From contig NZ_BCNB01000004.1 of the NCBI RefSeq assembly GCF_001485575.1, positions 62,001 to 126,000 on the forward strand: a DNA stretch of 64,000 bases. The letters run 5' to 3'. Of this stretch, positions 1 to 8,934 are shown piece after piece. Made by a program: the position numbers and the translations under genes. Numbering within the stretch: position 1 is the first letter of the stretch; every line of letters begins with the position of its first letter. A model generated the notes under the pieces. The model made no database searches and was not told the DNA's origin. It worked only from the letters and a program-made list of their open reading frames with translations. This stretch comes from Haloarcula sp. CBA1127. GTDB lineage: Archaea; Halobacteriota; Halobacteria; Halobacteriales; Haloarculaceae.

Positions 1-78
1 GACTACATCATCGACCGATGCGTGGTCGGGATTCTCGGTCTGCTCATGAACGTCATAGAGGGGCTCAGTATCAGGCAT
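1..78 (-). CDS. N-terminus of an unidentified protein, cut by the window edge
   Basis: An ATG on the minus strand at 78 opens a frame that runs off the left edge after 26 codons (MPDTEPLYDVHEQ...). The residues are acidic, as expected for a haloarchaeal protein. Another open frame on the same strand ends seven bases before this ATG and could be an upstream partner, but I cannot show that it is a gene. No function can be given from so short a piece. Confidence 0.4.
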   Translation of the reverse strand, partial: MPDTEPLYDVHEQTENPDHASVDDVV

Positions 79-547
79 TGCGAGTTACTCTGTGGCGTCG
101 TCTGAAGTAGCCGTGCTACCGAACTCTTGGATGGTGACGCACGAATAACCAACAGAAACTGGACTGGGGCACCCGCGCACATCCCGGCGGTGGGCCGGAT
201 CGCGCCCGCTACTGCAGGCACGATTGGACCGCCGCGAGGCGCGCGATAGCGCCGAGCGCAGCGCCCCGTCGGCGTCGCGCGCTGTCACGTCCACCAGCCA
301 CTCAGCCCCAGTGTCTCACGGGCCGGCTGGCCCACGTCTACGCACACACCAGGCCACCAGCCCTCCCATAGCCCCCATCAGACTGACCCACGTCGACGCG
401 CTGTCGCTGTTGGCGCTCCAGTCCGTGCGCGCGGTTGTTTCGCCGCCGCCCGGCTCGCCGGAGGCGGCGGCGAGGCCGCGTGCGCGAGCACCGTCGCGCC
501 GCCTGAGGAAGCCCCCGCTCGATGGGGGACGCCCCCGCTATCGGGCG
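79..547. other. GC-rich stretch without a convincing gene
   Basis: Several short frames are open here, but their translations are rich in Arg, Ser, Pro and Ala and look like shadows of GC-rich DNA. A weak candidate is the minus-strand frame ending at 85 (…GSTATSDDATE). I see no RNA gene or clear repeat. Confidence 0.4.
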
Positions 548-1693
548 TCAGTCTGCGGAGTGGACGAGACCCTGATGGGTGGCGGCCCCATGCTCAGTGT
601 CGAAGAGGTCCGAACACTCGGGACAGCGGGCCTTCCCGAGCGTCACGGCGACCGCGCGGTCAGTGTCCCGCTCGTTGGCCCACTGATGGGTGTCTGACTC
701 AGCCTCCCACGACGCCGCCGTTCGGCTTTCGCCGGAGCAACCGAACGCACAGCCAGCGTGTCCGGTGGGCGCGGAACCGTCGCCGCGCTCGATGACGCAC
801 ATGAGCGTGTCACTCGTGACTGCCACCGTCGCCATGCCGTTATACTCGTCTGGCTTGCCCCCGGAGATTCGCACCCGGTCGCCTTCGTGGAGGGTACGGA
901 CCATTTCGCCGCCGTGCATGGACTTGCCCCAGACCGTGACCTTCGCGCTCGTTCCCTCGTCGTCTTCGAGGTACAGCACTTGGTACTGGTTCCGAGCATC
1001 GGGGTCCTCGATGATGTGGGTCACTTCCCCCTCAACGGTACACTCGTAGCCGTAGGGCGAGACATCCGCGATAGGCGTGGGTGATTCCAGTTCGTCGCGG
1101 GCTTCCGCAAGCACGGTAAAGGACGCCTCATACAGGTCGTTGCAGTCGCCTATCTGCCCGGACACGAGGGCCGCGAGTCGGCGAGCCGCCGCCGCCCGTG
1201 ACAGACTGGTCTTGTCTGCGAGCGTTGCGGCCTGCTGGTTGACTCGGGCCAGCGTGTCGCGGTCCATCCACTGCCGGGGGTCAGCCGGCGAGCGGAAACC
1301 GTCGGCACGTTCCGTCTCGGCTTCGGTGAGCTGGCGAGCCGAGGCTTCGCGGTCGGGACCGTCGACGTGAGCGCGTGCGACCTCGGAATGTCGGGCTTGC
1401 TCGGCCTCGCGTCCGTGGCGCTCCTCTTGCTGTTCCAGAGTTTCGCCAAAGTATCGGTCCGGCCCCACCTCGGTCGAGCGGGTCCAGTCGTAGCGCGTGT
1501 AATCCTCTTGACGGGCGTAGTAGTTGCCACGGCTGTCGCTGCCCTTGTTCATCCGGAAATCGAGTTCGTCGCCGTTCTCGGTTGCTGCGACCTGCTCTAG
1601 AAGTTGCTCGGGACCGCCGTCGACGTGGGCGGAGAGAGTAACCGTTTGGTTGCTTGCCGATGCTTTCTTACCGCTGGAATTGGTAGCGTACAT
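548..1693 (-). CDS. OB-fold and C2H2 zinc-finger DNA-binding protein (SSB/RPA-like, plasmid type)
   Basis: The 381-residue protein has an acidic N-terminal half, then a segment (about residues 200-300) with the look of an OB fold: repeated beta-strand-like stretches around YECTVEGEVTHI, YQVLYLEDDEG and EGDRVRISGGKPDEY. It ends in a single C2H2-type zinc finger (CPECSDLF...HQGLVH). By family knowledge such proteins bind single-stranded or recombination DNA, and plasmids of halophilic archaea often carry them. I chose the ATG at 1693; a GTG at 1720 would add nine basic residues. The specific substrate is unknown. DNA binding is the likely role, replication or repair support an inference. Confidence 0.8.
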   Translation of the reverse strand: MYATNSSGKKASASNQTVTLSAHVDGGPEQLLEQVAATENGDELDFRMNKGSDSRGNYYARQEDYTRYDWTRSTEVGPDRYFGETLEQQEERHGREAEQARHSEVARAHVDGPDREASARQLTEAETERADGFRSPADPRQWMDRDTLARVNQQAATLADKTSLSRAAAARRLAALVSGQIGDCNDLYEASFTVLAEARDELESPTPIADVSPYGYECTVEGEVTHIIEDPDARNQYQVLYLEDDEGTSAKVTVWGKSMHGGEMVRTLHEGDRVRISGGKPDEYNGMATVAVTSDTLMCVIERGDGSAPTGHAGCAFGCSGESRTAASWEAESDTHQWANERDTDRAVAVTLGKARCPECSDLFDTEHGAATHQGLVHSAD

Positions 1694-2799
1694 TGTCTTT
1701 CTGGGGTAACGGAAAGACACTTGTCGGGTGTACCAGCACCCGATTTCTGCGGCGTGATACTGCTTCGTGAGCGCCGCCTGCGTCGTATCTTTCCGTACTT
1801 AATGGCACGGGTGCATATCACTTAAAGATAACGGACTAATTGGATTGTTTCAAGTGCAATATTTGGGTGTCTGGATGGTATCTAAGCGGCGTATTGTGTT
1901 TCTATTTTCGAGGGAAATTAGTATATAAAGAACGGTATGGTATTGACACCCCAGCGGGCGGTCCTATCGTGTGCGGTTGCGGTGAGCCAGCATCCCGCGC
2001 GGCCAAGCGAGTGCCGGATGGGTGAAAGCCCGGCAGCGCAACGGAGTGAGCAGCCCGGAACACAGGGCACGGAGTGCCCGTCCTCGTTCCGGCGAGGGAG
2101 CGCCGGCCGCGAGGGTTCCTCACCCAGACCGCGCGCGACTTAGACGCGTGCGTCGACTACTGCTGTGCCGCAGTAATTGGGTGGGACTGAAAGGGGCACG
2201 CCGCTGGCGCTTGTTGGAGTCGGTTCAGCGGCCCCTATCCGAACGCAGTGAGGATATGTCGCTGAGCGACCGCCAGCGGCGTGGGGCTTTCAAGATGTGC
2301 TGATCCGACACCGAACTCGTCGTCGCGACACCGTTTGCAGTGGTTCCAGTCCAGCATGCCTTAGCAGTCCCATAGCAGTCAGTAGTGACTCCGAGGGTAG
2401 TGCCACGAGTTCCGCCATTAGCAGTGCCGTGAGTCTCGCCTTCTGTAGTGCTATCTCCCTTGACCTTACCACGAGTGCGATAGTTTCCGACTCTAGGTAT
2501 AGCAGTGCCAGAACCCTCCTCCCGCCATACACGTGACCCTTATACTCTGCACCCGTCTCATCCCTTCTCTGTTCCCGTCCCGGCACGGGAAAGAGCGAGA
2601 GTGCCGCCCAGCGGCGGCTGCTCGGCGGCCAGAGAGCACACCAGCCAGCCATCCGTTCCTGCCCGGCTGTCAGTCCCACGCCGACATACGCTGGTCTCTC
2701 GCGTTCTCAGCCGGCTTGCCAGCCCCACGCTGAGTGCGTTCGACTGCCAACGGGAGTGTAGTCGTGTCGCTCTCGGGGACACCCCCTACAGGGAAGCAA
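1694..2799. other. Long intergenic region with a 3-phased repeat tract
   Basis: No convincing gene is seen over 1.1 kb. Between 2365 and 2510 short AGTGC/AGTCC-like motifs recur (for example at 2398, 2422, 2446, 2473 and 2503) with spacings of 24, 24, 27 and 30 bases, all multiples of three. Both strands stay open through this tract, giving Ser/Ala-rich (+) or Leu/Ala-rich (-) translations. The stretch 2640-2780 resembles 22,600-22,700, so part of this region belongs to a duplicated segment. Confidence 0.5.
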
Positions 2800-4257
2800 C
2801 TAGCAGAGGAAAAAGTAAATCCAGGCAGGGATATGGACAATGCCGTCCTCATTATCAAGCACGTCTGCATTGTTGACGCAGATGCCGAATTCGGCATCAC
2901 GTTTCTCGATAAATTCTTTCACTCCACGTAGTGACCGCGACGTAGAGTCGCCGTTCTTCACTTCGATGGGGACAAGGTATTCGTTCCCGTCAAGGATGAA
3001 ATCGACTTCACCGCCTGAATCGTTGTAGTAGATGTCTGCGTTCTGAGCATTCGATAAGAAAAATTGGAGGCGTCGCGTGTGATCACAGACAGCTGTTTCG
3101 AAAATTGGGCCCATTGCATCTAAATTCTCCAGCGTCGATTCGGCAAGTGTTCCATTCAACGCATTGTATATTCCGACATCCTGCAAGTAGATTTTCGGCA
3201 GTCCGCCAGAGGAGTACTCGGACCCTTTGTAGGTCGGACATCGGTTGATCAAATAAAACTCGTCCAGATGCTCCAAATATGCGTCGACCGTCTGCCGGCT
3301 GATATCGGCCGCATCGGCGATACTGGACTTGCTCACTTTCGACCCTGTCGACGCGGCCAGTAGTGAGAGAACCCGAAGCACTTTCTCCGGCTTTTCGACT
3401 TTGAACACGTTCGCAAGATCGCCAGTGACTGTATTTCGCAGGTCAGTATCCAGCACAGTGTAGGAGTCGGCGACTGTCTCATCGAGGACGCCAGGATACC
3501 CACCTTTGAGGAGGTACTCGTCTTTCAGTCGCTTCAGCTGTGGCTTCTTATTCTCATAGAGCCCGAAGAAGCGCGAGAGCGCACCACGGAGTGCCGTTGA
3601 ATCCCCTTCTTTCACACTTTCTGCGAGCTTGGAACGTAGTTTGGTAGACTCGTCATAGACTGTCTGCTCATCAATAACGGATTCATACCGGACGTACTCG
3701 ATAAATTTCACCGGCAGCATTATCCGCTCGTCCAACCGGCCAATAAGCGTATCACCCGCATCACTCTTGATCAGAGTACTGATTGAACCAGTCGCAACGA
3801 ACTGGAGATTCGAGTACGTATCAGTATAGTATTTCAGCGTGTCCGCCCAGTCCGGTGCTTTCTGAACCTCATCGATGAAAATATAGACTGTTCCATCCAC
3901 GTCCCGGAAGTCCTTCTGAAGGATATTGTTCTTGAAAGCCTCAATCGCGTCTTCAATCACTCCTTCGGGCTTCGAGAGGATCGCACTGTTTTCAATCGTG
4001 AGATACATGATCCGATCACTGGGGATCTCGTCCTCATTGAGAAGGGACTCGATCAACTGTCCGCAAAGCGTTGTCTTCCCGACTTGGCGGGGGCCACGGA
4101 CCGTCATGATCGACCGCTGGGAAGTCATCAACCGCTCTCTGATCTTGTAAAAATCTCGCCGCCGGTGTTCTGCCTTCTTGAGAGAATCCTGCACTTCCTC
4201 GCCCTGCCACCAGAGATTCATTCGGTTCAGCAGAGCCAGTAGATTCGCTTCATCCAT
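2800..4257 (-). CDS. AAA-type ATPase with DUF4143 C-terminal domain
   Basis: A 485-residue protein with Walker A GPRQVGKT (about residues 55-62), Walker B YIFIDEVQKA (about 123-133), and a sensor-like ATGS. A winged-helix segment (SSIADAADISRQTVDAYLEHL) follows, then a C-terminal nuclease-like fold with GGEVDFIL and IEVKNG, the pattern of the PD-(D/E)XK-like DUF4143 part. These ATPases are common in archaea, often mobile, and their cellular role is not established. The ATG at 4257 gives the usual full length, so the gene looks intact. It sits alone between a gene-free stretch and an IS200/IS605 remnant, and appears to interrupt a segment that is continuous in the copy near 22.6-23.6 kb. Confidence 0.9.
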   Translation of the reverse strand: MDEANLLALLNRMNLWWQGEEVQDSLKKAEHRRRDFYKIRERLMTSQRSIMTVRGPRQVGKTTLCGQLIESLLNEDEIPSDRIMYLTIENSAILSKPEGVIEDAIEAFKNNILQKDFRDVDGTVYIFIDEVQKAPDWADTLKYYTDTYSNLQFVATGSISTLIKSDAGDTLIGRLDERIMLPVKFIEYVRYESVIDEQTVYDESTKLRSKLAESVKEGDSTALRGALSRFFGLYENKKPQLKRLKDEYLLKGGYPGVLDETVADSYTVLDTDLRNTVTGDLANVFKVEKPEKVLRVLSLLAASTGSKVSKSSIADAADISRQTVDAYLEHLDEFYLINRCPTYKGSEYSSGGLPKIYLQDVGIYNALNGTLAESTLENLDAMGPIFETAVCDHTRRLQFFLSNAQNADIYYNDSGGEVDFILDGNEYLVPIEVKNGDSTSRSLRGVKEFIEKRDAEFGICVNNADVLDNEDGIVHIPAWIYFFLC

Positions 4258-4634
4258 ACCCCTGTGTGAGACGGGAGGGGCATAATGTTGTTGACTGCAG
4301 TTAACGATATTAGATTGAGGTTGTGTACTGGAGTATACAATATAACAATGAGGATGAGGACTACGTTATACGGTTCGTGAAGGACTCCGCTCGAAGCTAA
4401 ACATTGACATCCCCCTCTGCGTTCACGCGGAGGTTGATGTCAAACCACAGGGATTCGAGCGGTATCCATGTACGTTGCTCTCTGGGACTTCGAGTTTTCT
4501 ATCGACGCGACTGTCAACTTCTTCGCCGGAACTTCGACAACAGGTGCGAGAGTACGAAGGCGGCGTTTGCTTTTATAACAGTCTCCCCATGTTTCGTATG
4601 AAACGATGTCTTCATTGGGGCAGAGTAAAGGCGC
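4258..4634. other. Gene-free stretch with insertion-sequence end
   Basis: The first 120 bases hold the probable promoter of the ATPase gene (AT-rich, with TATAACA-like sequence). The rest carries the hairpin described separately and open frames that do not look like proteins. Confidence 0.45.
4406..4441. mobile_element. Hairpin typical of an IS200/IS605-family end (remnant)
   Basis: GACATC (4406-4411) pairs with GATGTC (4436-4441), and inside them CCTCTGCG pairs with CGCGGAGG (one G-T pair) around a TTCA loop. Haloarchaeal IS200/IS605 and IS1341-type elements commonly end in a GC-rich hairpin bordered by such a GATGTC-type sequence. No tnpA or tnpB coding sequence remains beside it, so this is inferred to be a leftover end. 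Confidence 0.5.
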
Positions 4635-5000
4635 TCACAAGAGACGAGCGAGCAACCGTTTGAAGCGACCTGTGAGACTGGACATCTCGTTGATCTCGAT
4701 CTCGACAAGACAAGAACATAGTAGCAGCTGCTCGCCGCATGCGGGGCACTCCTCGTAGTCACACGACCGATGGTGGAACTCGCCTTGCTCGACGCCACAG
4801 GCAGGACATGAGCGGTTGCGCCATTGTTCGGGGTCGATTACAGCAGTTGGCTCACCACTTTTGAGGGTTTGCCGCTCGTAGGTGAGATACTGGCTGCCCT
4901 CGCCCCACGGAATCGGGTCGAAAGCCTGCCCGTCGATATGGTAGCGTTTCTGTACACATGCCGACGCCGACTGTGGCCGACGGCAGTCGGGACAACACAT
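4635..5000 (-). CDS. Small zinc-ribbon protein
   Basis: A 121-residue protein with three cysteine pairs: CPDC near the start, CPACGVEQGEFHHRSCDYEE and CPACGEQLLLCSC. The CPxCGxxxGxxHxxxCxxExCPxCGxQ pattern recurs in small zinc-binding proteins of bacteria and archaea whose function is unknown. The middle part (WGEGSQYLTYERQ...VIDPEQW) is acidic. It follows directly after the 45-residue ORF at 5001-5138, so both are probably one transcript. The duplicated region near 23 kb keeps the small ORF but not this gene. Confidence 0.75.
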   Translation of the reverse strand: MCCPDCRRPQSASACVQKRYHIDGQAFDPIPWGEGSQYLTYERQTLKSGEPTAVIDPEQWRNRSCPACGVEQGEFHHRSCDYEECPACGEQLLLCSCLVEIEINEMSSLTGRFKRLLARLL

Positions 5001-5138
5001 CTACCTGTCACCTCGGTGACGGCCCTGAAAAACTTCGCCACTGGCCTGTGCCTGTCGATGCTGGGCACGAACGTCTGGTTGGTCGTCGGCTTCGGTATCT
5101 GAAGGCTGTTCGTCGACGGACTGCTGGTCAGTGCTCAT
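5001..5138 (-). CDS. 45-residue acidic small protein, copy 1
   Basis: ATG at 5138 opens a 45-codon frame (MSTDQQSVDEQPSDTEADDQ...). Its stop TAG abuts the ATG of the zinc-ribbon gene. The same protein is encoded at 23,068-23,205: the first 39 residues are identical and only the last six differ. Conservation of the frame in two separated copies supports real coding, although recent duplication could explain it as well. It looks disordered and highly acidic. Function unknown. Confidence 0.55.
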   Translation of the reverse strand: MSTDQQSVDEQPSDTEADDQPDVRAQHRQAQASGEVFQGRHRGDR

Positions 5139-5540
5139 GATCGGGAAACCCCTCACCCATCGGGGGGTCACAAAATTGGCAGTGTGTGCAAGTATCCGAT
5201 AGAGGTCACTTAGGCCTCAGCGACGTCCCAGACAGAGAGATGGCCGTGAGAACAGACGCCGGCGTGACGGCCGACAGCCATGCATGGCCCGTATTCTCCG
5301 TCGACACATGCGATGCGCTCGGCATCGAAGACCGACGCGTCGCACCCAACGCTCTGCAGATCATGTACGCCTGGGATGAGTCACTGGACGCCACGCTTCA
5401 CCCCTCCATCGCTTGTTGGCAGACTTCGTTTTCACTGGGCAGGTCCTAGTCGTGGTACTTGCGAGCGATGTGGCGCGCTCGTGTGACGGTGACCACGACG
5501 CCGGCTGCTGGAGACTGGTGTTCCTCAATACCTAGTTCAG
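5030..5540. repeat. Diverged duplicated segment, copy 1 (partner near 23,105-23,540)
   Basis: From about 5038 to 5155 the sequence is nearly identical to 23,105-23,222. Further right it diverges but can still be followed to about 5540 (for example TTCACTGGGCAGGTC in both). The frame open on the plus strand here (5186-5449) is matched at 23,253-23,486, but with many amino acid changes, so I read this part as non-coding drift, not as a gene. Confidence 0.7.
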
Positions 5541-5566
5541 GAACTCGGATAACGGATCCTCGGGCG

Positions 5567-5746
5567 TTATTGAAAATACTTCACCCGTACTCTATACAGA
5601 GCATGACCGACGATTGCTGCTGCTATTAGCAGCACTGCATCTGCTTTGCCACCGGTAGTTTGGGGTAATGCCATCACACCTGCCGTTAGAAGGTTGATTA
5701 GATATCCTACCACCCACCACACCGGTGAATCTCTTGAAATCGTCAT
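5567..5746 (-). CDS. Small membrane protein (59 residues), partner of a degraded halocin-like gene
   Basis: ATG at 5746 opens a 59-codon frame with two hydrophobic segments (WWVVGYLINLLTAGVMAL and ADAVLLIAAAIVGHALY). It lies 47 bases downstream of the remnant at 5794-5895. The same order, acidic C-terminus then small membrane protein, is seen intact at 9364-10,100. If those loci make a secreted toxic peptide, a small membrane protein of this kind could give immunity; that is inference. Confidence 0.6.
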   Translation of the reverse strand: MTISRDSPVWWVVGYLINLLTAGVMALPQTTGGKADAVLLIAAAIVGHALYRVRVKYFQ

Positions 5747-5793
5747 CAGGTTACGTATCTACAATAATATATGGTGCTGATATTGACATTTCG

Positions 5794-5895
5794 TTATCCA
5801 AGAATGACGCCTTCTCCCTTATCTATTATATCATCGGTTTCGTCGGCCCCTTGATCAAGTAGATCGTCTATTTCGGCGGCAGCAAGAGATTCCGA
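5794..5895 (-). pseudogene. C-terminal remnant of a halocin-like gene
   Basis: The minus strand reads …EIDDLLDQGADETDDIID…GVILG and stop. This matches in style and spacing the C-terminus of the protein at 9570-10,100 (…VVDEIEDTLEDGVDEIGDII…DFVLQ). The rest of the gene is missing: its upstream part meets the transposase fragment that starts at 5895. I read this as a second copy of the cassette cut by an insertion sequence. Confidence 0.55.
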
Positions 5896-6457
5896 TGAAG
5901 CGGTGGCGAGCGATGCTTGACTCGTCAGTCGAGATGTACGATCTCGGTGATGTTTAGGCGATCGACGCAACCGGCGTGGATCGTGTCCAAGCGAGCCAGC
6001 ACTACGCGAAACGGACGGATTACACGTTCGAAGCGGTGAAGACCACGCTACTCATCGATTGTGAAACAAGTGCGATTCTAGATATACATTGTTCGATGAA
6101 ACAACTGCACGATACACAGGTGGTTGGCAGGTATTGGTGCGGAATCTTGACGACTTGACGGCTGTGGCGGCCGATAAAGGATACGGCTGGGAAGCACTTC
6201 GCACAAGGTTGCGCGCTGAAAGTATCACACCGCTGATTCCGCAACGCGGCACAGGTTTCCGAGGAAGGACGAGAAACTTACTCATCCATAATCAGGCGTA
6301 AAACCAGCGTTCGAATGCTGAGTCCGTGTTTTTCGGATTGCGAAAGCGATATATTGAGACGCTATGGGCGAGAACGTGGTTCGGTCAATTCCGCGAACTT
6401 GTCATGAAATCAGCGGTGCGAAACATCGAACGCGCAATCGAGGGGGCTGACCGCTGA
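5895..6457 (+). pseudogene. IS5-family transposase remnant
   Basis: In pieces of different frames the plus strand encodes transposase-like text: MKRWRAMLDSSVEMYDLGDV, stop, AIDATGVDRVQASQHYAKRT…, then after a frameshift RNLDDLTAVAADKGYGWEALRTR…PLIPQRGTGFRG…, and finally FGQFRELVMKSAVRNIERAI. The DATG and ADKGYGWE motifs are those of DDE transposases of haloarchaeal IS5-type elements. The N-terminal part is missing and there is an internal stop plus at least two frameshifts, so it is dead. Confidence 0.8.
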
Positions 6458-6611
6458 ACGCTGGCGTCTAAACAATGCCCAATGCGCGAATGCACCACAT
6501 TTCTGTATGTTATGTCCTACGAAAAGTACGATATTGATCCTCTAACGAACTAATATAATGGCTTTTTATGATAATGGAAACAGTTATCAAATTGGCAGAT
6601 GTACTGGATAT

Positions 6612-7286
6612 ATGACTCCAACAGCGAAAAAACCCGATATTGAGAGGATTACTGGGCGCTATATCGATGCTTGGGAATTATTCGGGGATGAAATATTTTC
6701 AGCTGAAGAACTTGAAACAGAGCTACTGCGTAATCGAGACCCGGAGGATGTACCTGACTCAGACAAAATTGACCAAGACCTTTACAGAGTTTCGGTTCTC
6801 GGTCTGGTAGAATGGTTCGGGGAAGGAAGGTATCGAGTGTCAATCCCACCTGAAAGTGATGAAGAACAGTGGTCAGATATTATCGAAAGTCAAGTTTCGT
6901 GGGTCCGTTCGGAAATTGACGCGAGAAGAGACGAGCGACGACAAAAACAAGATGAGCCAGAAGAGAGGAGCAAGGATGAACCAGAAGTTCTGGAGTACGA
7001 CGGCAACCGATATATGTCTGCGTTTGTTGGGCCGAACAGTAATCTAAATAGCCAGGCAAGATATTACCAAGCCGCATTATCTCCACAAGATCACGACGGT
7101 GTGGTCCTACGTTCTTATCAAGGTGTTGCGAATGCGACTACGAAGTTGGCAGAAAAAATTTGTGACGATGAAAAAATGTCAGACACAGATTGTGTGTATC
7201 GTTTTGAAATTAGCGATGAGGAAATGGCCGATGTGGGGGATGATTTAGAATACCGTGTGTATCTCAAAGAAACTCGTCTCTTGTAA
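6612..7286 (+). CDS. Hypothetical acidic protein
   Basis: A 224-residue protein (MTPTAKKPDIERITGRYIDAW...). The N-terminal 80 residues look like a helical, winged-helix-like domain (DAWELFGDEIFSAEELETELL…VLGLVEWFGEGRYRVSIPP). A charged linker rich in Glu, Arg and Gln (about 100-130) follows, and a C-terminal domain with FVGPNSNLNSQARYYQAALSP. An in-frame ATG at 6558 would add 18 residues; I prefer 6612 because the added part is not acidic. Codon use is more AT-rich than the neighbours, suggesting transfer. Function unknown. Confidence 0.7.
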   Translation: MTPTAKKPDIERITGRYIDAWELFGDEIFSAEELETELLRNRDPEDVPDSDKIDQDLYRVSVLGLVEWFGEGRYRVSIPPESDEEQWSDIIESQVSWVRSEIDARRDERRQKQDEPEERSKDEPEVLEYDGNRYMSAFVGPNSNLNSQARYYQAALSPQDHDGVVLRSYQGVANATTKLAEKICDDEKMSDTDCVYRFEISDEEMADVGDDLEYRVYLKETRLL

Positions 7287-7564
7287 TATCTTACAACGGC
7301 CGATTCAGCACGCAACCTGTGGACCAAACACTCGTGCTGACTACACCCTCTATATTCAGCAAGATGATTCAAACCTATCACTAACTGAGGATTTCAACAG
7401 AGCCAGATGACCCTGTACAAAATACGCGCCCTGTACTGACCAGTAGCCGTGAATGAGGGCTGTTGTGTAGTCTATCGTACCCACACCGGACTGAAGCAAT
7501 AGCCAACCGACCGACACTGGAGCGAACACGATACCTACATATCGATCCGTTCACACCGGCGGGT

Positions 7565-8068
7565 ATGAGCGAGTGGGTCGTCGACGCTCGTGGGGGCGTC
7601 TGCAACCAGTGCGACAGCGAGTATCAGCGCCTTGCACAGCACTGGTCGCGGAGCAAGCGGTGTTCGTATCGTGACCTGAGCGATGCCAAGCACGAGGCGA
7701 TTCGGGGCTGTCTGGTGGGTGATGGGAATCTCGATAACCCCAACGACGGGCCGCCAGCGCTGCGGCTGTCCTCGATGCGGCGGCCTCACCTCACATGGGT
7801 TCGTGACCAGCTCGGTTGGCTTGTCCGTGGGATTACTCGCGACGATGCTGGTGCCTACCGCCTTCGGACACTCTCACATCCAGCCCTCGGGCGGTACTGG
7901 ACATGGATGGACAGCCCGCCGTTGGACTGGACGCTACCGAAATCAAGTGCACGTGTCTGGTATGCCTGTGACGGTGAGCTAGTGTTGCCAAGGGCTCGAC
8001 GCGGCCACGGGCCACCTGGACGCTCACCGACGATGGGAAGCGACGTATCAATATACCTGTCATGGTGA
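7565..8068 (+). pseudogene. Truncated LAGLIDADG-type homing endonuclease-like gene
   Basis: From ATG at 7565 the protein has a Cys-containing head (CNQC), a helical segment, then GCLVGDGNLDN, which fits one LAGLIDADG motif, followed by RLSSMRRPHLTWVRDQLGWL and ARVWYACDGELV, as in archaeal homing endonucleases. After residue about 140 the frame turns into Arg/Gly-rich nonsense. Another frame then reads a separate zinc-like tail (YQYTCHGDPEWDKPCPDCG, ending about 8112). The C-terminal half of the nuclease is therefore missing and the gene is fused to a foreign fragment. Assignment to the family rests on these motifs only. Confidence 0.55.
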
Positions 8069-8432
8069 TCCAGAGTGGGACAAACCATGCCCAGATTGTG
8101 GCGTTAGAAATTCTAAGAGATAGCTCAGCGGCAGCTGATGGGTGACAAGCGAACTTTTTTATATTCACCTGCGCTAATTTTGAGTGAGGACGCAGGCCAC
8201 TCCCTTGCCTTTGTGGCGGGGACTGGCTTGGTAACCATGTGCGGTCACAGCGCACGTGTGCTGACGTCCGGCGGTTCCTTTACCGTTACAACTCGTTTAG
8301 CAGGTATTCCCGTACAACGTCCGATTGTAACCGATTGGCGAGCGACTGGAGTGGCTGACTACCTCTAACAGGCCCCAGCGTAGGGTCACTGTCGGTCAGT
8401 TTGAATTCAGGAACTACCGCCACTCATGCAAA
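8069..8432. other. Intergenic stretch with gene fragment and repeat
   Basis: It begins with the tail of the zinc-like fragment noted at 7565-8068. No whole gene is visible. The right end (8366-8432) is a repeat shared with 13,195-13,253. Confidence 0.4.
8366..8432. repeat. Dispersed repeat, copy 1 (partner 13,195-13,253)
   Basis: Both copies run TAACAGGCCCC … GGGTC … GGTCAG or CGTCAG … GAATCAGGAAC … ACCGC … TGCAAA, with about three quarters of the positions the same. Each lies just downstream of a minus-strand small gene (the PIN gene here, the 87-residue gene there). Confidence 0.6.
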
Positions 8433-8924
8433 TTACTCTTCTTCAAAGAGGTTCTGTGCCCGCCGATAGATCGGCTGTCCAAGCCAGGAACGTTGTTCGG
8501 CGAGGTGGTCAAGCTTCTCCAGAGCCGTTTGTCTATCGAGGACCTGCCGGGTTACCAGTGCTTTGAGAACGATAGGCGAAATAGCGACCTGTGCGTCGAC
8601 AGCGGTCTGCAGTTCCGGCAGGGCACGGAAATCATCAGTGATGAGGAACGCTGCGTCAAGATCGTTGCACAGGAGCGCACAGCTCCCTTCGCCCTCGTCA
8701 ATCCGAGATGAGGACAGCGTGCCGTCAACGTCTCTGACAGTGAACTGTTCTGTGCTGTCGAGCACAGTCTGTGCGGCACGACCGTGGGTGTCGTCGTAGT
8801 CACTGGTCGCGTCGAGTTCGTCGATCACTGTCTCTGTAGTCGCAACCTCGAATTCGGTGAGCAACGTATCGAACAGGTCGACCGACGCCAGGGAGATGAG
8901 CGCAGCTGTATCCGCGACAATCAT
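8433..8924 (-). CDS. PIN-domain toxin (VapC-like)
   Basis: A 163-residue PIN-domain protein with the expected acidic residues: VADTAAL near the N-terminus (Asp5), an Asp/Glu cluster in IDEGEGSCALL, and LITDDFRAL. PIN toxins are Mg-dependent RNases. The C-terminal helical part (LDRQTALEKLDHLAEQRSW) is typical of the longer DUF3368-like PIN proteins. It follows its ribbon-helix-helix antitoxin gene by 10 bases. All key residues are visible, so it seems active. Confidence 0.88.
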   Translation of the reverse strand: MIVADTAALISLASVDLFDTLLTEFEVATTETVIDELDATSDYDDTHGRAAQTVLDSTEQFTVRDVDGTLSSSRIDEGEGSCALLCNDLDAAFLITDDFRALPELQTAVDAQVAISPIVLKALVTRQVLDRQTALEKLDHLAEQRSWLGQPIYRRAQNLFEEE

Positions 8925-8934
8925 ACAGTGCCCA

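Noticed and set aside
4406-4441. Rho-independent-like terminator
   Set aside because: The hairpin has no U tract and no gene ends before it; the GATGTC borders fit an IS200/IS605 end better.
5186-5449. 87-codon open frame with a matching 78-codon frame at 23,253-23,486
   Set aside because: The two copies differ at many amino acid positions with insertions and deletions, which is what non-coding drift in a duplicated segment looks like.
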